This document shows positions 61,301-64,000 of a DNA stretch of 64,000 nucleotides, one piece after another. The translations under genes and the position numbers were made by a program. A model generated the notes under the pieces. The model made no database searches, was not told where the DNA came from, and was given only the letters and a program-made list of their open reading frames with translations. The stretch covers positions 62,001 through 126,000 of the forward strand of contig NZ_JACHXU010000001.1 of assembly GCF_014192335.1 (NCBI RefSeq), in the 5' to 3' direction. This DNA is from Aporhodopirellula rubra. Its GTDB lineage: Bacteria; Planctomycetota; Planctomycetia; Pirellulales; Pirellulaceae. Numbering within the stretch: position 1 is the first letter of the stretch; each line of letters starts with the position of its first letter.

Positions 61301-62568
61301 CGCCTGATTCAACCTCGGACACTCGGCGGATCACGCTGGGCGATGGCAATGCGATTCTCAGCATCGATACCACGGGAATCGAAAACATCGTCACTTCCTT
61401 TCCACCTCGTCGTTTGTTGAACAACGAATTGCGGGTCGGCACGGATACGCTTCGCCTGACTCAGCCAATGATTCTCGGATCCTTTGAAACGTTGACGATC
61501 GGTGATGCGACCGGCGACGGGACGGTCGATTTTGGCGGTGGTCTCGAAATTGATTTTGGCAGCTCCGTTTCAGGACGCGGAACCCTCTCGGGAACGATCG
61601 TCAATCAAGGCATGATCGTTGGACCGCCGGTTGGTAGCGGCCAGCAACTCGTGATCGATGGCGAGGTCTCCGGAGCGGGATCATTCGTTGGGAATGTCGT
61701 CGTCACAGGCGTCTTCCGTCCCGGCAACAGTCCGGCTGAAGTCGCAATCGATGGAAATCTCACGTTCCTTCCGACGAGCCGCTTGGAAGTGGAAGTGGAA
61801 GTGGAAGAAGAAGGCGTGCCTTCGAATGACCGTCTGACAATCAGCGGGGAATTTTTCGCGTCGGGGACTTTAGATATTCGCAACAACACCGCTACCGGAA
61901 GTCTGCAGCGTTTCGAACGCCGCACCATCATCACTGCGGACTCCATTCAGGGGCAGTTCGATACGATCTTGGGAAGCGAAAACACTTTTGCAGACGACCG
62001 ACTCTATTTGGACGTGTACCAATCGCCGAGTGGAATTGAATTGGTCGTCATGCCCACTACTTATCACAACACGGAAAACCCTTTTGATGTCAATCAAGAC
62101 GGCAATGTCACGGCACTCGATGCATTGCTAATCATCAACGAACTCAATCGAAATGGGCCTGGTCAACGCTCGCGTCCAAGAGCCACGGAAGAAACGCGAA
62201 TCGACCTGTTTGATTCCTCTGATGACGGATTGATCACTTCGTTGGATGCACTGCAAGTCATTAACGAACTCAATCGAGCATCAACCGAAGTGGATGGCGA
62301 AGCATTGCCGTCGTATGTATCTCCGGTCGAGGATTCTCCAGTCGCAGGACTGTTGAATTCCTCTCTCAATGTGCAACGTTACTATATTGAAGGCGAGCAC
62401 TCGCCGTTCGCTCTAACCGATTTCGTTCCATCTGAGCGAATTGATCATACGATCGATTTATTGGCTCAGGATTCCAATCGTAAGGAGCGTGTATCGAATG
62501 ACGATTTGAACGAAAATACGGTAATTGAAACAGAACACCTAGCTTCGAGCATTAAGTTTTTTGAGTGA
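34396..62568 (+). CDS. Giant (~9,390 aa) multidomain surface protein with dockerin
   Basis: One frame is open for 28.2 kb. The basic N-terminus leads to LLAERLEARQMLAGD (~25-40), a LEPR-XLL-type motif of planctomycete surface giants. Two ~1,104-aa super-repeats (~425-2650) each contain a pentapeptide block (FSGADLRGVNFSGVDLRG type). Hook-like repeats follow (~2930-3480), then an Asp-rich beta region. RTX-type GGxGxDxLxGG repeats occur at ~4820-5490, with further groups to ~6370. Then come an ELWxxDG-like region (~6615-6910), FG-GAP-like VNGDGxxD motifs, LamG domains (~7120-7360 and ~8010-8190), a short leucine-rich stretch (~7790-7850), PKD-like domains (~8260-8760) and a cadherin-like domain (~8770-8870). 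A type I dockerin pair (VNQDGNVTALDALLIINELN; SDDGLITSLDALQVINELN, ~9230-9295) stands near the end. It is presumably exported, calcium-binding and adhesive. An in-frame TTG at 34381 is possible. Confidence 0.93.
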   Translation: MNQTKPRRTRRKPRIGHSVRSSARTLLAERLEARQMLAGDSGASTNVSLSSLQAEQLADGLADLNLVGDRIAGIAELGTPISGTNITLGDLFPVANSFQLADAATPLLNSGSATTDDLLAVISDHFTSIIGGGSGNTISITGGQLSPEEGLRFDVNLSLDQDFNNAFSINPTNDELGIEFDVALDVSGQYELSMTFGIDPSQPTPFFIEVDPVVVTASANVDDLDVDLDIGNAGAQIIDGDFALAGEVTLDFGSDRIQAASLDNFGISVEPTGSLRASLPLAGHLGDFDTGAFATPVISIVSENVFAGSFPNVSVDVAVGPEMQQSIENALGEVHRLAESLQTNEVLQTPVPVLERSVAELMVEVLNSSSVSQPSDLLDLQQPVRDYFQTATTASLSGLSDHIAATIQQRLGLSTQGSLSRGPITVNGGYYPESDELRLDVLIDANVGDVSTLTLNSDGLPLELDGLAIERHAGIETGFGIAIDLSPLLTNADIDASHVSVRIDPIELSAKAFADNFDLAATFESVSVGIEDGQFDLAVRGQVSLEGGDGDASYTLSELQTIGPGGIVDDLRAEASGSLEAELPLDAAFGNFRSEDFGTGVVLLSADPLFEVSSEQLTVSTPSVALDLRITENLKDALIELIGKIDQAASNAIGQDSILDTTIPILNQSLNDLILDQIPGEDTAGLSSVFRLESVAATFFNRFAFDPDLPDSFPTVRGFIDAISERVKRVTSRGIDAESRDSAGGSFAFRLPSIDDLSGFDFSGADLRGLDFSAHSALLDGLDVDFPLVRMRGVDFSGADLRGVNFSGVDLRGSSFAGADLRGASFVGASLIDVNFDGARIGTSAGGLATNLAGSFYGIGTIWPDGSLGGRFGLPSLSWSGSDSARKIAADEDLSDVAADNASALRGFDLSELDLSGINFTGLDLTGVSFRDTNLFGSNLDGVNLDDVFAIGTNFEAASLSGLIGIRGLLFSASTVFADGSTESSVDRDGSRSFGSLSLPFATFVGLDSLGNPIDFPSLATAGTIRFDLSGFDFSDLNLTGVDFTGFRLRNVSFVGSLLDGVKFGGGSGSGGSGGSSFVLPSLSGVNFRGATLSGVEFLPIALPGGLTQNLSLRSADFRDVDFAGSLPSWPGIDLSGANLSGLDLSGFSLPGVDLSGAHLDGTILDNVNLSGAILRGVDLGRSLFSELSLPSLDGSFIDSFTRLPSSIPRGELVDVTLPDVLGEDVDEAPTFTFDGGFADNKLGFRLTIDLENQQTIEFDASTPAGFSVSASGRGKALIGAELDLDLEASLDLSEFIDALPNIPTGGPFPDINGDLVTVQVHEFAAGVGAAVVDLTATAGIEGFANLGVEDARIVAEAGGVIEFAGGEAITLSELRNASPRDLFELNVEGRAGASLPIVGDAFGLNVTDFGQPIVQVISDSLFRRSLPDVVVDVLLNDEVQQRVLSALEELALIGDSVSENAVLNTSVPVLDQSLNDLFADAATHVDVNRVGDVLNLRDRAQAYFDRETSPSAFGLAEALIDEIRQRVDLGSVQIVGGFIPDEDLLQFNLTIDAEPTRQVTLDLNDALPGANAGISFGDPLVFDVISNLHSSLTFGVNLADLLDSDASTNLDLDDVFVDFEGIQAGVSIEAVDLDFGVDFGAQAIGVADGTLYLDAGATVELVGPDGAGRFSVVELRDLGVSGIRDSLEFKATGFLDAAFPLTASIGDFNSDDFGTAVILIQSDPLFAVSDGVLVVTSPDVTLDMQISESIKVTLLELIKRLDTKAGELIGTDSPLNTKIPLIEQSINDLVLDSIPGENLAGVGGVFKLHDAVDHYFKGFSFTGIDFPSIRGFIDTIQARLKQITGRAIDADQPNSSGKSFSRLGLGVSDLSGFDFSYADLRGIDLSGLRMRGVDFTGADLRGVNFSGVDLRGSRFSGADLRGVSFAGASLLDVDLSGAKVGRLPSVGLTDLTGALFHFGTIWPDGSSGGAFDLPRLQWTGDDQTHRVDAGEDLSASKIGSSTAFAGFDFSGLQLPDVSFAGMDLNGVSLRGTDLSGADLSGVALSGAWAIGTNFSGIRFDASLPDFTGMFFSRTTTLPGDQSLTESDGSIASFVLRGGSLDLGGFSVSFDGLMGPDSNGVNIDFPSLGISDLSGYDFAGLELDGVDFSGINLRGVSFAGLNLSGVTFGGGDGSEDPSSGLNFNPASLFGVNFRGADLTGIQFGSVGPSSGDSTGLDLRFVDLTGVTFGTGSLSWPEVNLAGANLSGIDLSGFQLPGANLDGVRLDGTLLDGIDLSGAVLRGVDLTRSRFDLSLPNLSGASIDLSSVLPPQIPRGELIEVTLPDVLGPDLDEGPTFTFDGGFDAEEQSLGFRLQVDLENQQTIAFDVQTPADLPFQASGSGEVLVGAELDLDLELKLELADFISALEGVVTGGALPSIGTEHASIQIRDFHAGVGVAVVDLTAEASIGGFVNAGVESANLTASAGAEISFGDGEAITLAQLQADGVGKLFSFQANGAAAASLPLTARLGSFDVNRFGTPIVQLSTTSLFSGQQPDIVVDVLIEDELRDRLLGALDQLREFGEDVSSNRILETNIPVLERTLNQIVASSSGADDIDSVGDFLDFHGVSQGYFDNTDQPTVLELVDVLNEALQSRLGFTTQGGLSRGPFSITGGLDSQNERIEFDFVIDAAADLQLPLDLEASSGGIELAVNVEPATRAKIDADFGFGVDYSDLVDGDSGTTFGDEDAFVRLDGFSASASLDASGVSASFRLGMLEGSVGGGTSTVKLETAFDVGFHSDADTDNDGIVTLEDFRNRSGSLIDVGVSGPVDGSSMLDIFLPLSAKLGGLDLGAVSPSISVTDQNLFDDIAPDVNVTGLDGFADLSNLRPADVVMMLVRLGDQLQEVASELNPESGIPFVDTAIEEVVDLSGTVTDLARKLYKIPRVTASFPAERLDGVLTEDAQFQIQVDGGGIVSVLVPSSMTRSNRSLDDLASDINVVIANTPLSGLVVASRDGGRLQLSGATDGSVLSLIVSTVTLTSQGGLPAGGQLSDDLTLELELNGELHDSVVTLPASLTADNRDAEDLVDDLNLALADAKLAGNLEFVFEAGSLVLRSKTDTVESLLVRGGQAIGFDEDQTQDANAAIDALGFDGGGRTAAALKFNTLEEFAGVLSDTLLDSVSGTPFDVGLTYNKDARTVSFNLGLNANFKKAISLDFGSGLDLGIGNLEVIAGADARFIADASIQLGVGIDLSSIGSNASLSRQTRLTELLDGGTEATTFNVGLVAESAIPIEGMPGSDVAFTIITTDQDGVEASHALTLPLTETNDNFDAFDLAADLNALFAAEGLAAIETGVLSEANGDRLTLRAIDGSIISIEIEAADPLGFDAAGQSSAADAGFDDLTILLRDTTEFGVNLDGAVTLGDVIDRINAAATEASANVEAAFEVDRLVLTDRSSGQAEFRVRAVSDIQSIVSPAAQLLGIAAVGEDNDVTSVIEGRALHGDSILNHFFIDTSFQGDSGSNIVLSARIEADDIDLQAALGILDIGIVDGSAEINLGTSIGFVDPDGRLTLDDLRTQDFSEIIQRDALTLNGSAELPIRSSVLDAIGGNLDRPQIDVTLFADEANPVPEITFTRNEAFDELLSGFSEFSIESVVLALQAFVGVLQNSDLEILNEQIPLIDVSLGDTLAVADDLLAVARDLAAGPDLNLLATLQEDLDSAIGRLLVIDAEKELLRTASSKLASVVATRPVELVSTLVSVVGTLRSEVASIPSGTPGLSDVQGAVDAVDSLIASVSSIGDLIEDALVQQLGITDPNLLNLTVDFVDGNSLLEGSQTILVLGIEIQKEVQQSLDLSVELPNIGPLSIESGSQVDFGVGGSIAIALGIDVSNAFGGLSSPLLLIQPGAIAGVPHTSINLNAEINAPIQVDVGIGGLSASLTGEAVLGASVRQTLPGNGPFSAVTLNRVPITSELVIVSVDGNVLDTDAYTVNGRSLVLANPVSGEVVIEYPSESVQGPASVSLGFDETLIPTDRPARGFNTIGGVPISTILRQGFSGVDANVQGMIYTTLELDAPGFSTSGSISIASGLSNLDPVIHADAASSLFDGPLDLSQLSLNQIVGGLSSFVDGLKNGLESDVLTSLPIIGDGLDLTGSFIGRIQDSVITPIEDALTTTSTVSEQFRVDLQQTLVDALGVQPGDVIVTLSDPAATAFADMEFAIEVSLSGRDEIVAPFDLGLDALAFEVEANGGVILGLDYDFTLGFGVNATDGFFVSLNDNSSEPELNFGVDVSLTPGTELTTRLFALEFTAADNGTTGLSGDLFFDLIDPDNRDGKNRLTFAELSGPGGFSSLFDAGISTQARVDMNLMADINPSVPSISADLIVDWPISFTKNAGFVGELPVVTLADVSLDVGSFFETVLGPVVSEVNDKIEPVRDVVDLITQEIPGISDLSILAGNGPVDFLTLASFQFPKEAKLARQAAGVVKQIGEVIDLVDEASQTGGKINFGSVTLGAGDGVDLTSPTQGFSIDPSQITGGVSSVADAISRSGGDRRAKSTLNRFARTPNSQGEGGMGVKFPLFEDPSNIFKLITGETVDLIQWDIPKVELGFSYDQTFYPIPGIPLGVTVGAGVDFFADFQIGFDTRGLFGGEAPSLDAFKTLAPASFLDGLHFIDLRDGVDIDELGFGIEASVGASLEIPGIASAGIEGGIRADVYANWFDPNEDGKIYLDELAKIVDRIGVSCVFDIRGEVSAFLRAYYEFLIFSGEIDIVDITLFEFSNTCPPPPEPATLGAEGILLLNMGPYAEDFQNGFSEDGAEDFSVIQISPGVVEVTGINGTSATKRYSGVTRIVADGGQGDDRITIDASVTVPTVIRGGAGNDILIGGSGMNRIDGEEGDDELIGGAGGNLIIGGVGNDVLTGSGSVDTLQGGVGDDELFGLGGDDLLDGGLGNDMLDGGVGDDVYTFSGAFGLDIVSEANDAGTDTISFASVTDSLVVSLPSLQVTQTATSNRVDFSGVTLESIVGGLGVDTIEGNSIATTWNVTGDGIGNVIDAANALAFASFESLIAGADRDDFIFENAGNLVGEIDGGGGFNTLDYSRRRRGVTVALASNSATAIGSVRNLQRVIGTSDNDTISGGNEFAIEIFGGVGDDTLTGSPFGDVIHAGLGNDVLVGLAGDDELFGEEGNDTMSGSDGDDLLDGGAGNDQIMGQEGNDELVGGAGNDVLRGGDGRDWIVGGIGNDELFGDAGEDVLWGGEALLQPNQLDLNLPTNFVLPPRFNELGFDAIDPFAANITPLATNGLSLAGGFDGRDILSGGDDTDWLFGGGEQDQLQGDAGADYLDGGLGDDEIQGGDGNDIARGGFGRDMIHGGVGIDLVYGDQGDDRLFGDAGLAGSQVGQRLFGGDGNDQLFAFSESSPVESIGDELRGDAGNDQLFGNLRRELLIGGSGNDFLHGDYLAGPDYQVNSAADSSGDADELFGGTGEDQLFGGGGDDLMFGGADSDQLDGQLGSDTQYGGSGIDLFFLPRDEQAYSPADRDTIDGHFGNESEGDVTDDNATDIVAVTGTTGADVIVISQETVAGEANPLLHITHTIGDFRVRMLSESGELLVEQIQVAGLGGNDAIGFAVASLPAAFDSTFDAFDLSKQNDGREPLDLSALAERSRDFVGVFDGNGDNDLLFGGAGRDRLDGGLGSDELFGFGGDDRLWGDLGDGSSQDHDVLFAGQDNDDLVGGQGTNDLYAWSFDPSDAGDFGVFVDADGNLVGGNPDGSLNQESTGLNRILGGPDDDRLFGGTGVDFLYGNGGNDTLFRSDGSTFESLDEGLAGDEWKEYARDTGQVWYVGGSNANDEIAVDFVTEPGLLTDHHLITRLTDNNGNFSFAAQVRLDFAALDGDGNRIWDASDIVTNANALAAINQRLSDEGSEPADDQARAQLLSQVEQTETQLVNALLPPEGDFLAIIVDALGGNDRVTVGPTVQKSVWIDGGTGDDTITIRSGNTILVDRAERAVGVNGLVARNDSPEFAFELFDESMVRSDLQFTGLSMDSPTDQDWLAFRVPDGTTGDLFLASGSPIDQLGLEIYLPAPETPAGRTLVASSDTGSVSLASLQGQTTYWLVVTNPNQVPTPYDLRFDFGFGDMQTTSLAIRIDSVRRDVILGGEGDDILQGGGGEDWIFGGDGNDALSGGLDRGASDLLFAGPGDDTFQIIPDALPLLGNQPNTQFDPATETYLPTFNDQFIGGDGEDRVLFLGGDLDRRGFEVPDFATIRYNTLLHRYEFASLQWDIGKQEFVTDSADNPVRQYLFYQTRDAETTQIDLRSGNDVFHADEFSFAGSPDTFGIDLGDFQQGATESNLLINGGLGDDELFGGVGDDNINGNGGDDLIVGGLGDDTVVAGAGDDRLFGGVVSSNTVGASLPAEIADATATINSQVPGDADSETYRFELAAPFQSDSVDTRPGVLLDDITSLDDDSTDILNAQSALLVGHEPDNVVNEVRLVGDVNDDNQDDFLIVTDTESLLVFGPVDIEGLATTRDLGDVIIDHTEMGKPATGFGDVTGDFIDDLVLVHYAQGVTTIRIFPGGTSVWNERTLVTRGDTLQIQLNDAQINGSGVAVGVIQSDADAYADLLITSTTTDGTSVSDLPAGLSEERAFNSEFNAVIDGTLYLQSDGKILRTNQQGDFEVYLDNATTRLKGLVGASGPWLIFDSSSAFNVETEIQIEGSVNVSDTPNPISLGDAILFNGNFGRPYRWDTGSETAVQLLTEGAIKESIIFGDEAILAFDTDANGTVLYRWDGIGEPTPLEDLSGPGPINPRDFAILDGQLYFTAENRTGANQGRELWRYDGLTTELAGPVRPGPEGVNPQQKIAFDGSLYFRGDLGVEGSELYRFTPGLGIELVADLNPVDGQSASPRDFTVAGDYLYFNAAIPVDDSGQTGQRLMRFDGSSVVLASSRSIGFSGALVGVDDFIFHSFASDDLGLSEGQAGRISLNHTAGFILPGDRVADFQLDAFQRADGTIDDTELTRITFTEPWANPDDQSLIKAVGDVNGDGLTDLTVQVAQTLPAVIQNATFSGTIDFPIEERVLVEIESSGQTEAFNLEASNLDQLQVAVQTAIGLSPIAGEIELRQQAGELVFANSFAGDSLDAAGRFEVRQADTATAPILSNPHSLHFDGSDVVEAEPIAEINVESSEIFTTVEAWVRAEFDDDSPRTIFATGSSANSDDLARGFELQAGGNWQVKIAKSGNDFEVVQGPDVIPGRWTHIAVTIFWGSGPTAPSVKLYIDGEEVQSFTYPFNVSAFRPKAPADSMSGVVTSIGSGSITGAAPWLGGIDEVRVWSRGGTAHSGNAVARSAEQIRENYLKSVAHDDTGLVAYWKFDDGNGNGADDSAGNHNAAILGADWNTRQFRVVGGTDVEVQRGLLYGNHFDGGRVTVDLGSSAGNIEDIVSLGDVNGDGRDDVGIIGDFGVKVHFGSQSAVDFLADADLQSQSDTVDSIASGDFNGDDQMDLALGDSTTSQLMLYYSVSSSSTLLDPAQADRTHRIGDLPPASLILTSGVSLDGDHRDDLIVQTTPVDSVNGTVRQQSLILQGSNRGGVVDSELVLENRSVPGSGSFVVDRGTGRPEVFGDGSEPFVLPEISLEQFFRFTTLGDGSEGDFIGLIADDSTLRLQLFDSVLAPISPRVGSVDLRGVDVGTYFVRVDGAIPASFRLEMQAPIAGQVSSASTLQDRDVLRGGEGSDFIAGNTQIDRIYGGSGSDQVEAESIEVRDFNSLVDVFASVPIEQQIGQNIPGEIDPVVEIADAGIRSAIAEQLGIAITIGFDGNPRLAEVLRESRLSSISSLDASGRSISDITDLAKLANLVSLDLSDNPAIGNFDALASIPRLKHLDLEQTFGPAGRLSFDWRELSHLDLLRMSSLLATLPPNLVIDEGSTLTFEMTGASFQIVDQSGTIIDECLSCTSFVFSPSNDGVFYLEQKRSDQQAFIDPPVAPIIVRNVAPSIAGLPSEIRLNEGESRSVAELLTGVTFTDPVDVVTRQVTVTDSAGRVTDLTSGSLEFSDDIVALDGSIIDGATDLTTAFWLKTTKTGQQAIISGALTDDRDNEYLVFFSNDQTLQFFNGPSVSFTGLASIADGTWHHVALVANAAADTVELYMDGVSQGTQSIALDGFEVADGGLFLGQEQDDLADGFNPAQALDGNLSELGIWRRALTADQVREVFNTGVASLPADLAAHYPLSDVSGTVAKDHSLFGRDGVVAKRSGAFLPGDGAKPGWTPDSPLAEPRFDAINEGRYTLEVTAHDGDGGVTKARSTIVVSNLAPTAMFDASADFSSAGQPVFFDASGSTDPGPLDQANLSYRWEITSPGLFSPLVFDTQAIEFTPEFAGIYNVTLTVTDSGLLSDQTTQTLEVVPQANLGVLSGAIDSLVFPEGGEVTLDSRGSSPLAPFGNSSRRYEWRVFDTDSGTLLPEGDSSSTSFTAGSRGLLTVGLSVVDTVAGVEYKSASVTQFLTIENVAPIIDLGDDIVTTEGTSFTIDPSIFDPGQDEEFFLDWIVPDGIVQQSFEAPYEFVALDNGVYEIGLLVSDGSVFLNNFGNFLTSELATLTVQVSNLAPVVTGISVADNLIESDSGNVVSLTALFDDPANVAGGDDAIERNSGDRSFDFVWTFGDGSEPLLTTSPSVSHRFPDSGEYDVRVTVTDKDGDTGEITRSVVINNAAPRELTLSVPSVVLEDEFVTVSGSFRDLDGRQTETDAEPVTADIDFGDGTKKTVALTSVVDNGVRSYTFTSSHTYRRGGTYSILLTARDDDGGESTLTASLSVTEVNDNPSAKTDRFSVLSGTVDFAIDVLANDSFAPDPAETLTVTSVTQSVHGGTTSIDVDTGRVLYTPRPDFVGSDRFTYTISDGNGGTAEGSVVVNVTPTNSALLRLDTSSRDTAAYRLRLSGSLVEIRDADSGELLETRNILALQRIEIVGRDDLDQTFDLIFDSSVGLDLSGGMQIVAGASSNDQLSISGSAGLTIEIETPDSTSDTRRITLGDGNAILSIDTTGIENIVTSFPPRRLLNNELRVGTDTLRLTQPMILGSFETLTIGDATGDGTVDFGGGLEIDFGSSVSGRGTLSGTIVNQGMIVGPPVGSGQQLVIDGEVSGAGSFVGNVVVTGVFRPGNSPAEVAIDGNLTFLPTSRLEVEVEVEEEGVPSNDRLTISGEFFASGTLDIRNNTATGSLQRFERRTIITADSIQGQFDTILGSENTFADDRLYLDVYQSPSGIELVVMPTTYHNTENPFDVNQDGNVTALDALLIINELNRNGPGQRSRPRATEETRIDLFDSSDDGLITSLDALQVINELNRASTEVDGEALPSYVSPVEDSPVAGLLNSSLNVQRYYIEGEHSPFALTDFVPSERIDHTIDLLAQDSNRKERVSNDDLNENTVIETEHLASSIKFFE
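36655..37980 (+). repeat. Pentapeptide-repeat block 1
   Basis: Runs such as FSGADLRG, VNFSGVDLRGSSFAGADLRG and VDLSGAHLDGTILDNVNL show the A(D/N)LxG five-residue period that folds as a right-handed quadrilateral beta helix. It is interrupted by short spacers (near 36960-37080 and 37320-37460). Confidence 0.9.
40000..41310 (+). repeat. Pentapeptide-repeat block 2
   Basis: Same five-residue period as block 1 (FSYADLRGIDLSGLRMRG, GADLRGVNFSGVDLRGSRF, VNLAGANLSGIDLSGFQL), with spacers in the equivalent positions. It is the duplicate carried by the second super-repeat. Confidence 0.9.
48850..50870 (+). repeat. RTX-type calcium-binding nonapeptide repeats
   Basis: Repeats of GGxGxDxhx type (GGAGNDILIGGSG, GGLGNDMLDGGVGDD, GGAGNDVLRGGDGRDWIVGG) occupy three stretches: 48900-49190, 49730-50070 and 50220-50870. 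Further groups lie at 51310-51730, 52750-52900, 53340-53500 and 57450-57530. They should fold as calcium-loaded beta rolls outside the cell. Confidence 0.9.
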
Positions 62569-63114
62569 TGACCATATTGGGCAGGTCTGCCGCTGTGGCA
62601 GCGAGGTTGTGACACGCGGGGCAGTCTTGGGGGCTTGGTAAGGCTCTTTGTAAGACGTTGTTCGAGAAACAACAGAGCGTACGTCTTTTACTGGGGTCAT
62701 CGCATGGGACGTTCTGCCAGTTCACGGAGCATCTCGACAAAGTCACGTACCCGCTCTCGTTGGCGTGGTCTCAATGCGATCGGGATGTCCATCAACAATA
62801 CGACCCGATGAAAGGTCGAATCAGCATGCACAGCCGGACCGTGCTGATCTTTTTCAAGCAGGAGAAGCCTGCCAAATGTGAAGTCAAGAACGAGCAACTC
62901 AAATCTGGTCGTGGCGATGACTACTTAGCAAAAGTCGTGTTCGCAGCATGACTTGCGGCGCAAACGCACTGCCTGCTCTTGGCTGATCAGAGCTGACTAT
63001 TGTGGCGTTGCGGCCGACGGAAGCGGCCGGAAAAGCTTCGCGAAGCGGTCACGCATGAATGGATGCCAGTTGCATCGGTATGAGTCTGTGACTGATGTTT
63101 TACGGGCTTGTTAT
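62569..63114. other. intergenic region between giant gene and GH43 gene
   Basis: Frames of ~65-97 codons exist on both strands (62658-62951 plus, 62697-62897 minus), but none resembles a family I know. No clear terminator with a T-run was seen after the giant gene. Confidence 0.35.
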
Positions 63115-64000
63115 CTATTGCGCCGAAACACCTTCGGTGGTTTGAATGACACGTTTCATCGTGCCGTCATCATTGTAATGGAGTAGATCCAGACAAACCG
63201 TGCGGCGGTAACTTCCGCCGACGTTGGGGTGCTGGTTCATACCGCTGTGATAAAAGAGGTAGTCGTTTCCCTGGAACGTGATAATCGCTTGGTGGATCGT
63301 ATTACTGTTCTGTGCGCCCTCAGCGAGTCGCCCGCGCGGTGTCCACGGTCCGGTGATTTTGTCCGCCGTTGAATACGACAGTTTTTCTGGGAATCCGGTT
63401 GCGTAACTGAGGTAGTACGTCGCACCGCGTTTATGAATCCATGGCGCTTCTGTGAATTCCCGGACCTGATCATCGGCAATCACGTGAATCTCACCATCGA
63501 GTTCGGTCATGCTACGTTTCAGTTTCGCCCAATAGCACTTTTGGTTTCCCCAGAACAGGTACGCTTGGCCATCGTCATCGATCCACACGGTCGGATCAAT
63601 GTCGTCCCATCCGATGTCCGTGGCCTTGGTCATATCGTTGGAAACAAGTGCTGAACCGCGTGCGTCTTTGAACGGACCGATAGGGCTGTCTGACACGGCG
63701 ACGCCAATCGCTTTGCCTCGTTCGGAATGCTCGACGGATACATACCAATAGAATTTTCCGTCTCGCTGGATCACTTGGCTGGCCCACGCATCCGCCTTCG
63801 CCCAAGAGAAGTCCTTTACTGATAAGGGGGATCCGTGCTCTTCCCAGTCAACCATGTTGGTCGAGGAGAAGCATAGCCAGTCATGCATGCGGTAGCTGGA
63901 GTCGTTGTCTGGGGCAACGTCGTGGCCAGTGTAAAGATAGACACGTTCATTATGAACTAACGCCGCGGGGTCTGCCGTGAAATGACTGGTAATAATGGGA
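63115..64000 (-). CDS. Glycoside hydrolase family 43-type enzyme, 5' end cut by window edge
   Basis: The minus-strand frame is open to the right edge, so the N-terminus is missing; ~294 residues are visible. Upstream of the internal Met at 63888 the frame continues as HFTADPAALVHNERVYLYTG. It holds the GH43 catalytic triad segments: general-base Asp in TADPAAL, the pKa-modulating Asp in WDDIDPTVWIDDDGQAYLFW, and the acid Glu in FTEAPWIHKRGATYYLSY. This is a five-bladed propeller enzyme acting on arabinan, xylan or related glycans; the substrate cannot be fixed. The C-terminus ends with YNDDGTMKRVIQTTEGVSAQ. It faces the giant surface-protein gene across a 546-base gap. Confidence 0.88.
   Translation of the reverse strand, partial: PIITSHFTADPAALVHNERVYLYTGHDVAPDNDSSYRMHDWLCFSSTNMVDWEEHGSPLSVKDFSWAKADAWASQVIQRDGKFYWYVSVEHSERGKAIGVAVSDSPIGPFKDARGSALVSNDMTKATDIGWDDIDPTVWIDDDGQAYLFWGNQKCYWAKLKRSMTELDGEIHVIADDQVREFTEAPWIHKRGATYYLSYATGFPEKLSYSTADKITGPWTPRGRLAEGAQNSNTIHQAIITFQGNDYLFYHSGMNQHPNVGGSYRRTVCLDLLHYNDDGTMKRVIQTTEGVSAQ

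Noticed and set aside
62658-62951. 97-codon plus-strand frame after the giant gene
   Set aside because: No ribosome site or recognisable motif, and it overlaps an equally plausible minus-strand frame; not supportable as a gene.

Overview
The window looks like a chromosome segment of a planctomycete, most likely Pirellulaceae (Rhodopirellula type). The markers are four DUF1559 pseudopilin-like proteins, a DUF1592 planctomycete cytochrome-type protein coupled to a DUF1552 protein, an ECF sigma/FecR pair of the planctomycete-verrucomicrobial kind, a Ser/Thr kinase with a multi-pass membrane tail, and a giant surface protein with an N-terminal LEPR-XLL-type motif and a C-terminal dockerin. Assignments come from reading translated sequence and remembered family motifs; no search was run.

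Layout. 1-3.4 kb: a DUF4432 gene cut by the left edge, a cupin-type pseudogene with two in-frame stops and a frameshift, and a small outer-membrane-barrel-like protein. 3.6-5.9 kb: Ser/Thr kinase. 5.9-11.0 kb, all on the minus strand: a retron locus. It holds an uncharacterised 293-aa gene, a complete msr-msd ncRNA (perfect 14-nt a1/a2 repeats, a 24-bp msd stem), a 429-aa retron-type reverse transcriptase (YADD, VTG), a 203-aa gene overlapping the RT stop by ATGA, and a 627-aa HEAT-like solenoid protein. This is the most interesting system here, probably a type XIII-like (Mx162-like) anti-phage retron with partner genes I cannot fully name. 11.3-12.3 kb: tRNA-Val(CAC), with remnants of an integrase C-terminus, a type I restriction specificity subunit and a REP-associated transposase, a decayed integration hot spot.

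13-18.1 kb: two DUF1559 genes, each followed by a hairpin and a very small lipoprotein gene. The second pair lies between two arrays of the same ~214-bp repeat (six copies and three copies); the first array ends in a heptamer microsatellite. 19.6-26.1 kb: ECF sigma factor, FecR/LamG protein and DUF1592 protein, joined by ATGA overlaps, then a DUF1552 protein. 26.4-28.2 kb: a DUF5060-type glycoside hydrolase broken by one frameshift. 29-32.4 kb: two more DUF1559 genes and two small lipoproteins. Then come an IS630-like remnant and a LuxR-type regulator.

34.4-62.6 kb is one uninterrupted 28.2-kb gene for a ~9,390-aa surface protein. It has two ~1,104-aa super-repeats carrying pentapeptide-repeat blocks, RTX-type calcium-binding repeats, ELW/FG-GAP-like repeats, two LamG domains, PKD-like domains, a cadherin-like domain and a dockerin. 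A GH43-type glycosidase gene on the minus strand runs off the right edge.

Four themes recur: surface and extracellular protein biology (DUF1559, lipoproteins, giant protein), polymer degradation (GH43, DUF5060, DUF1592/DUF1552), one intact retron-type defence island beside a tRNA, and clear local gene decay.
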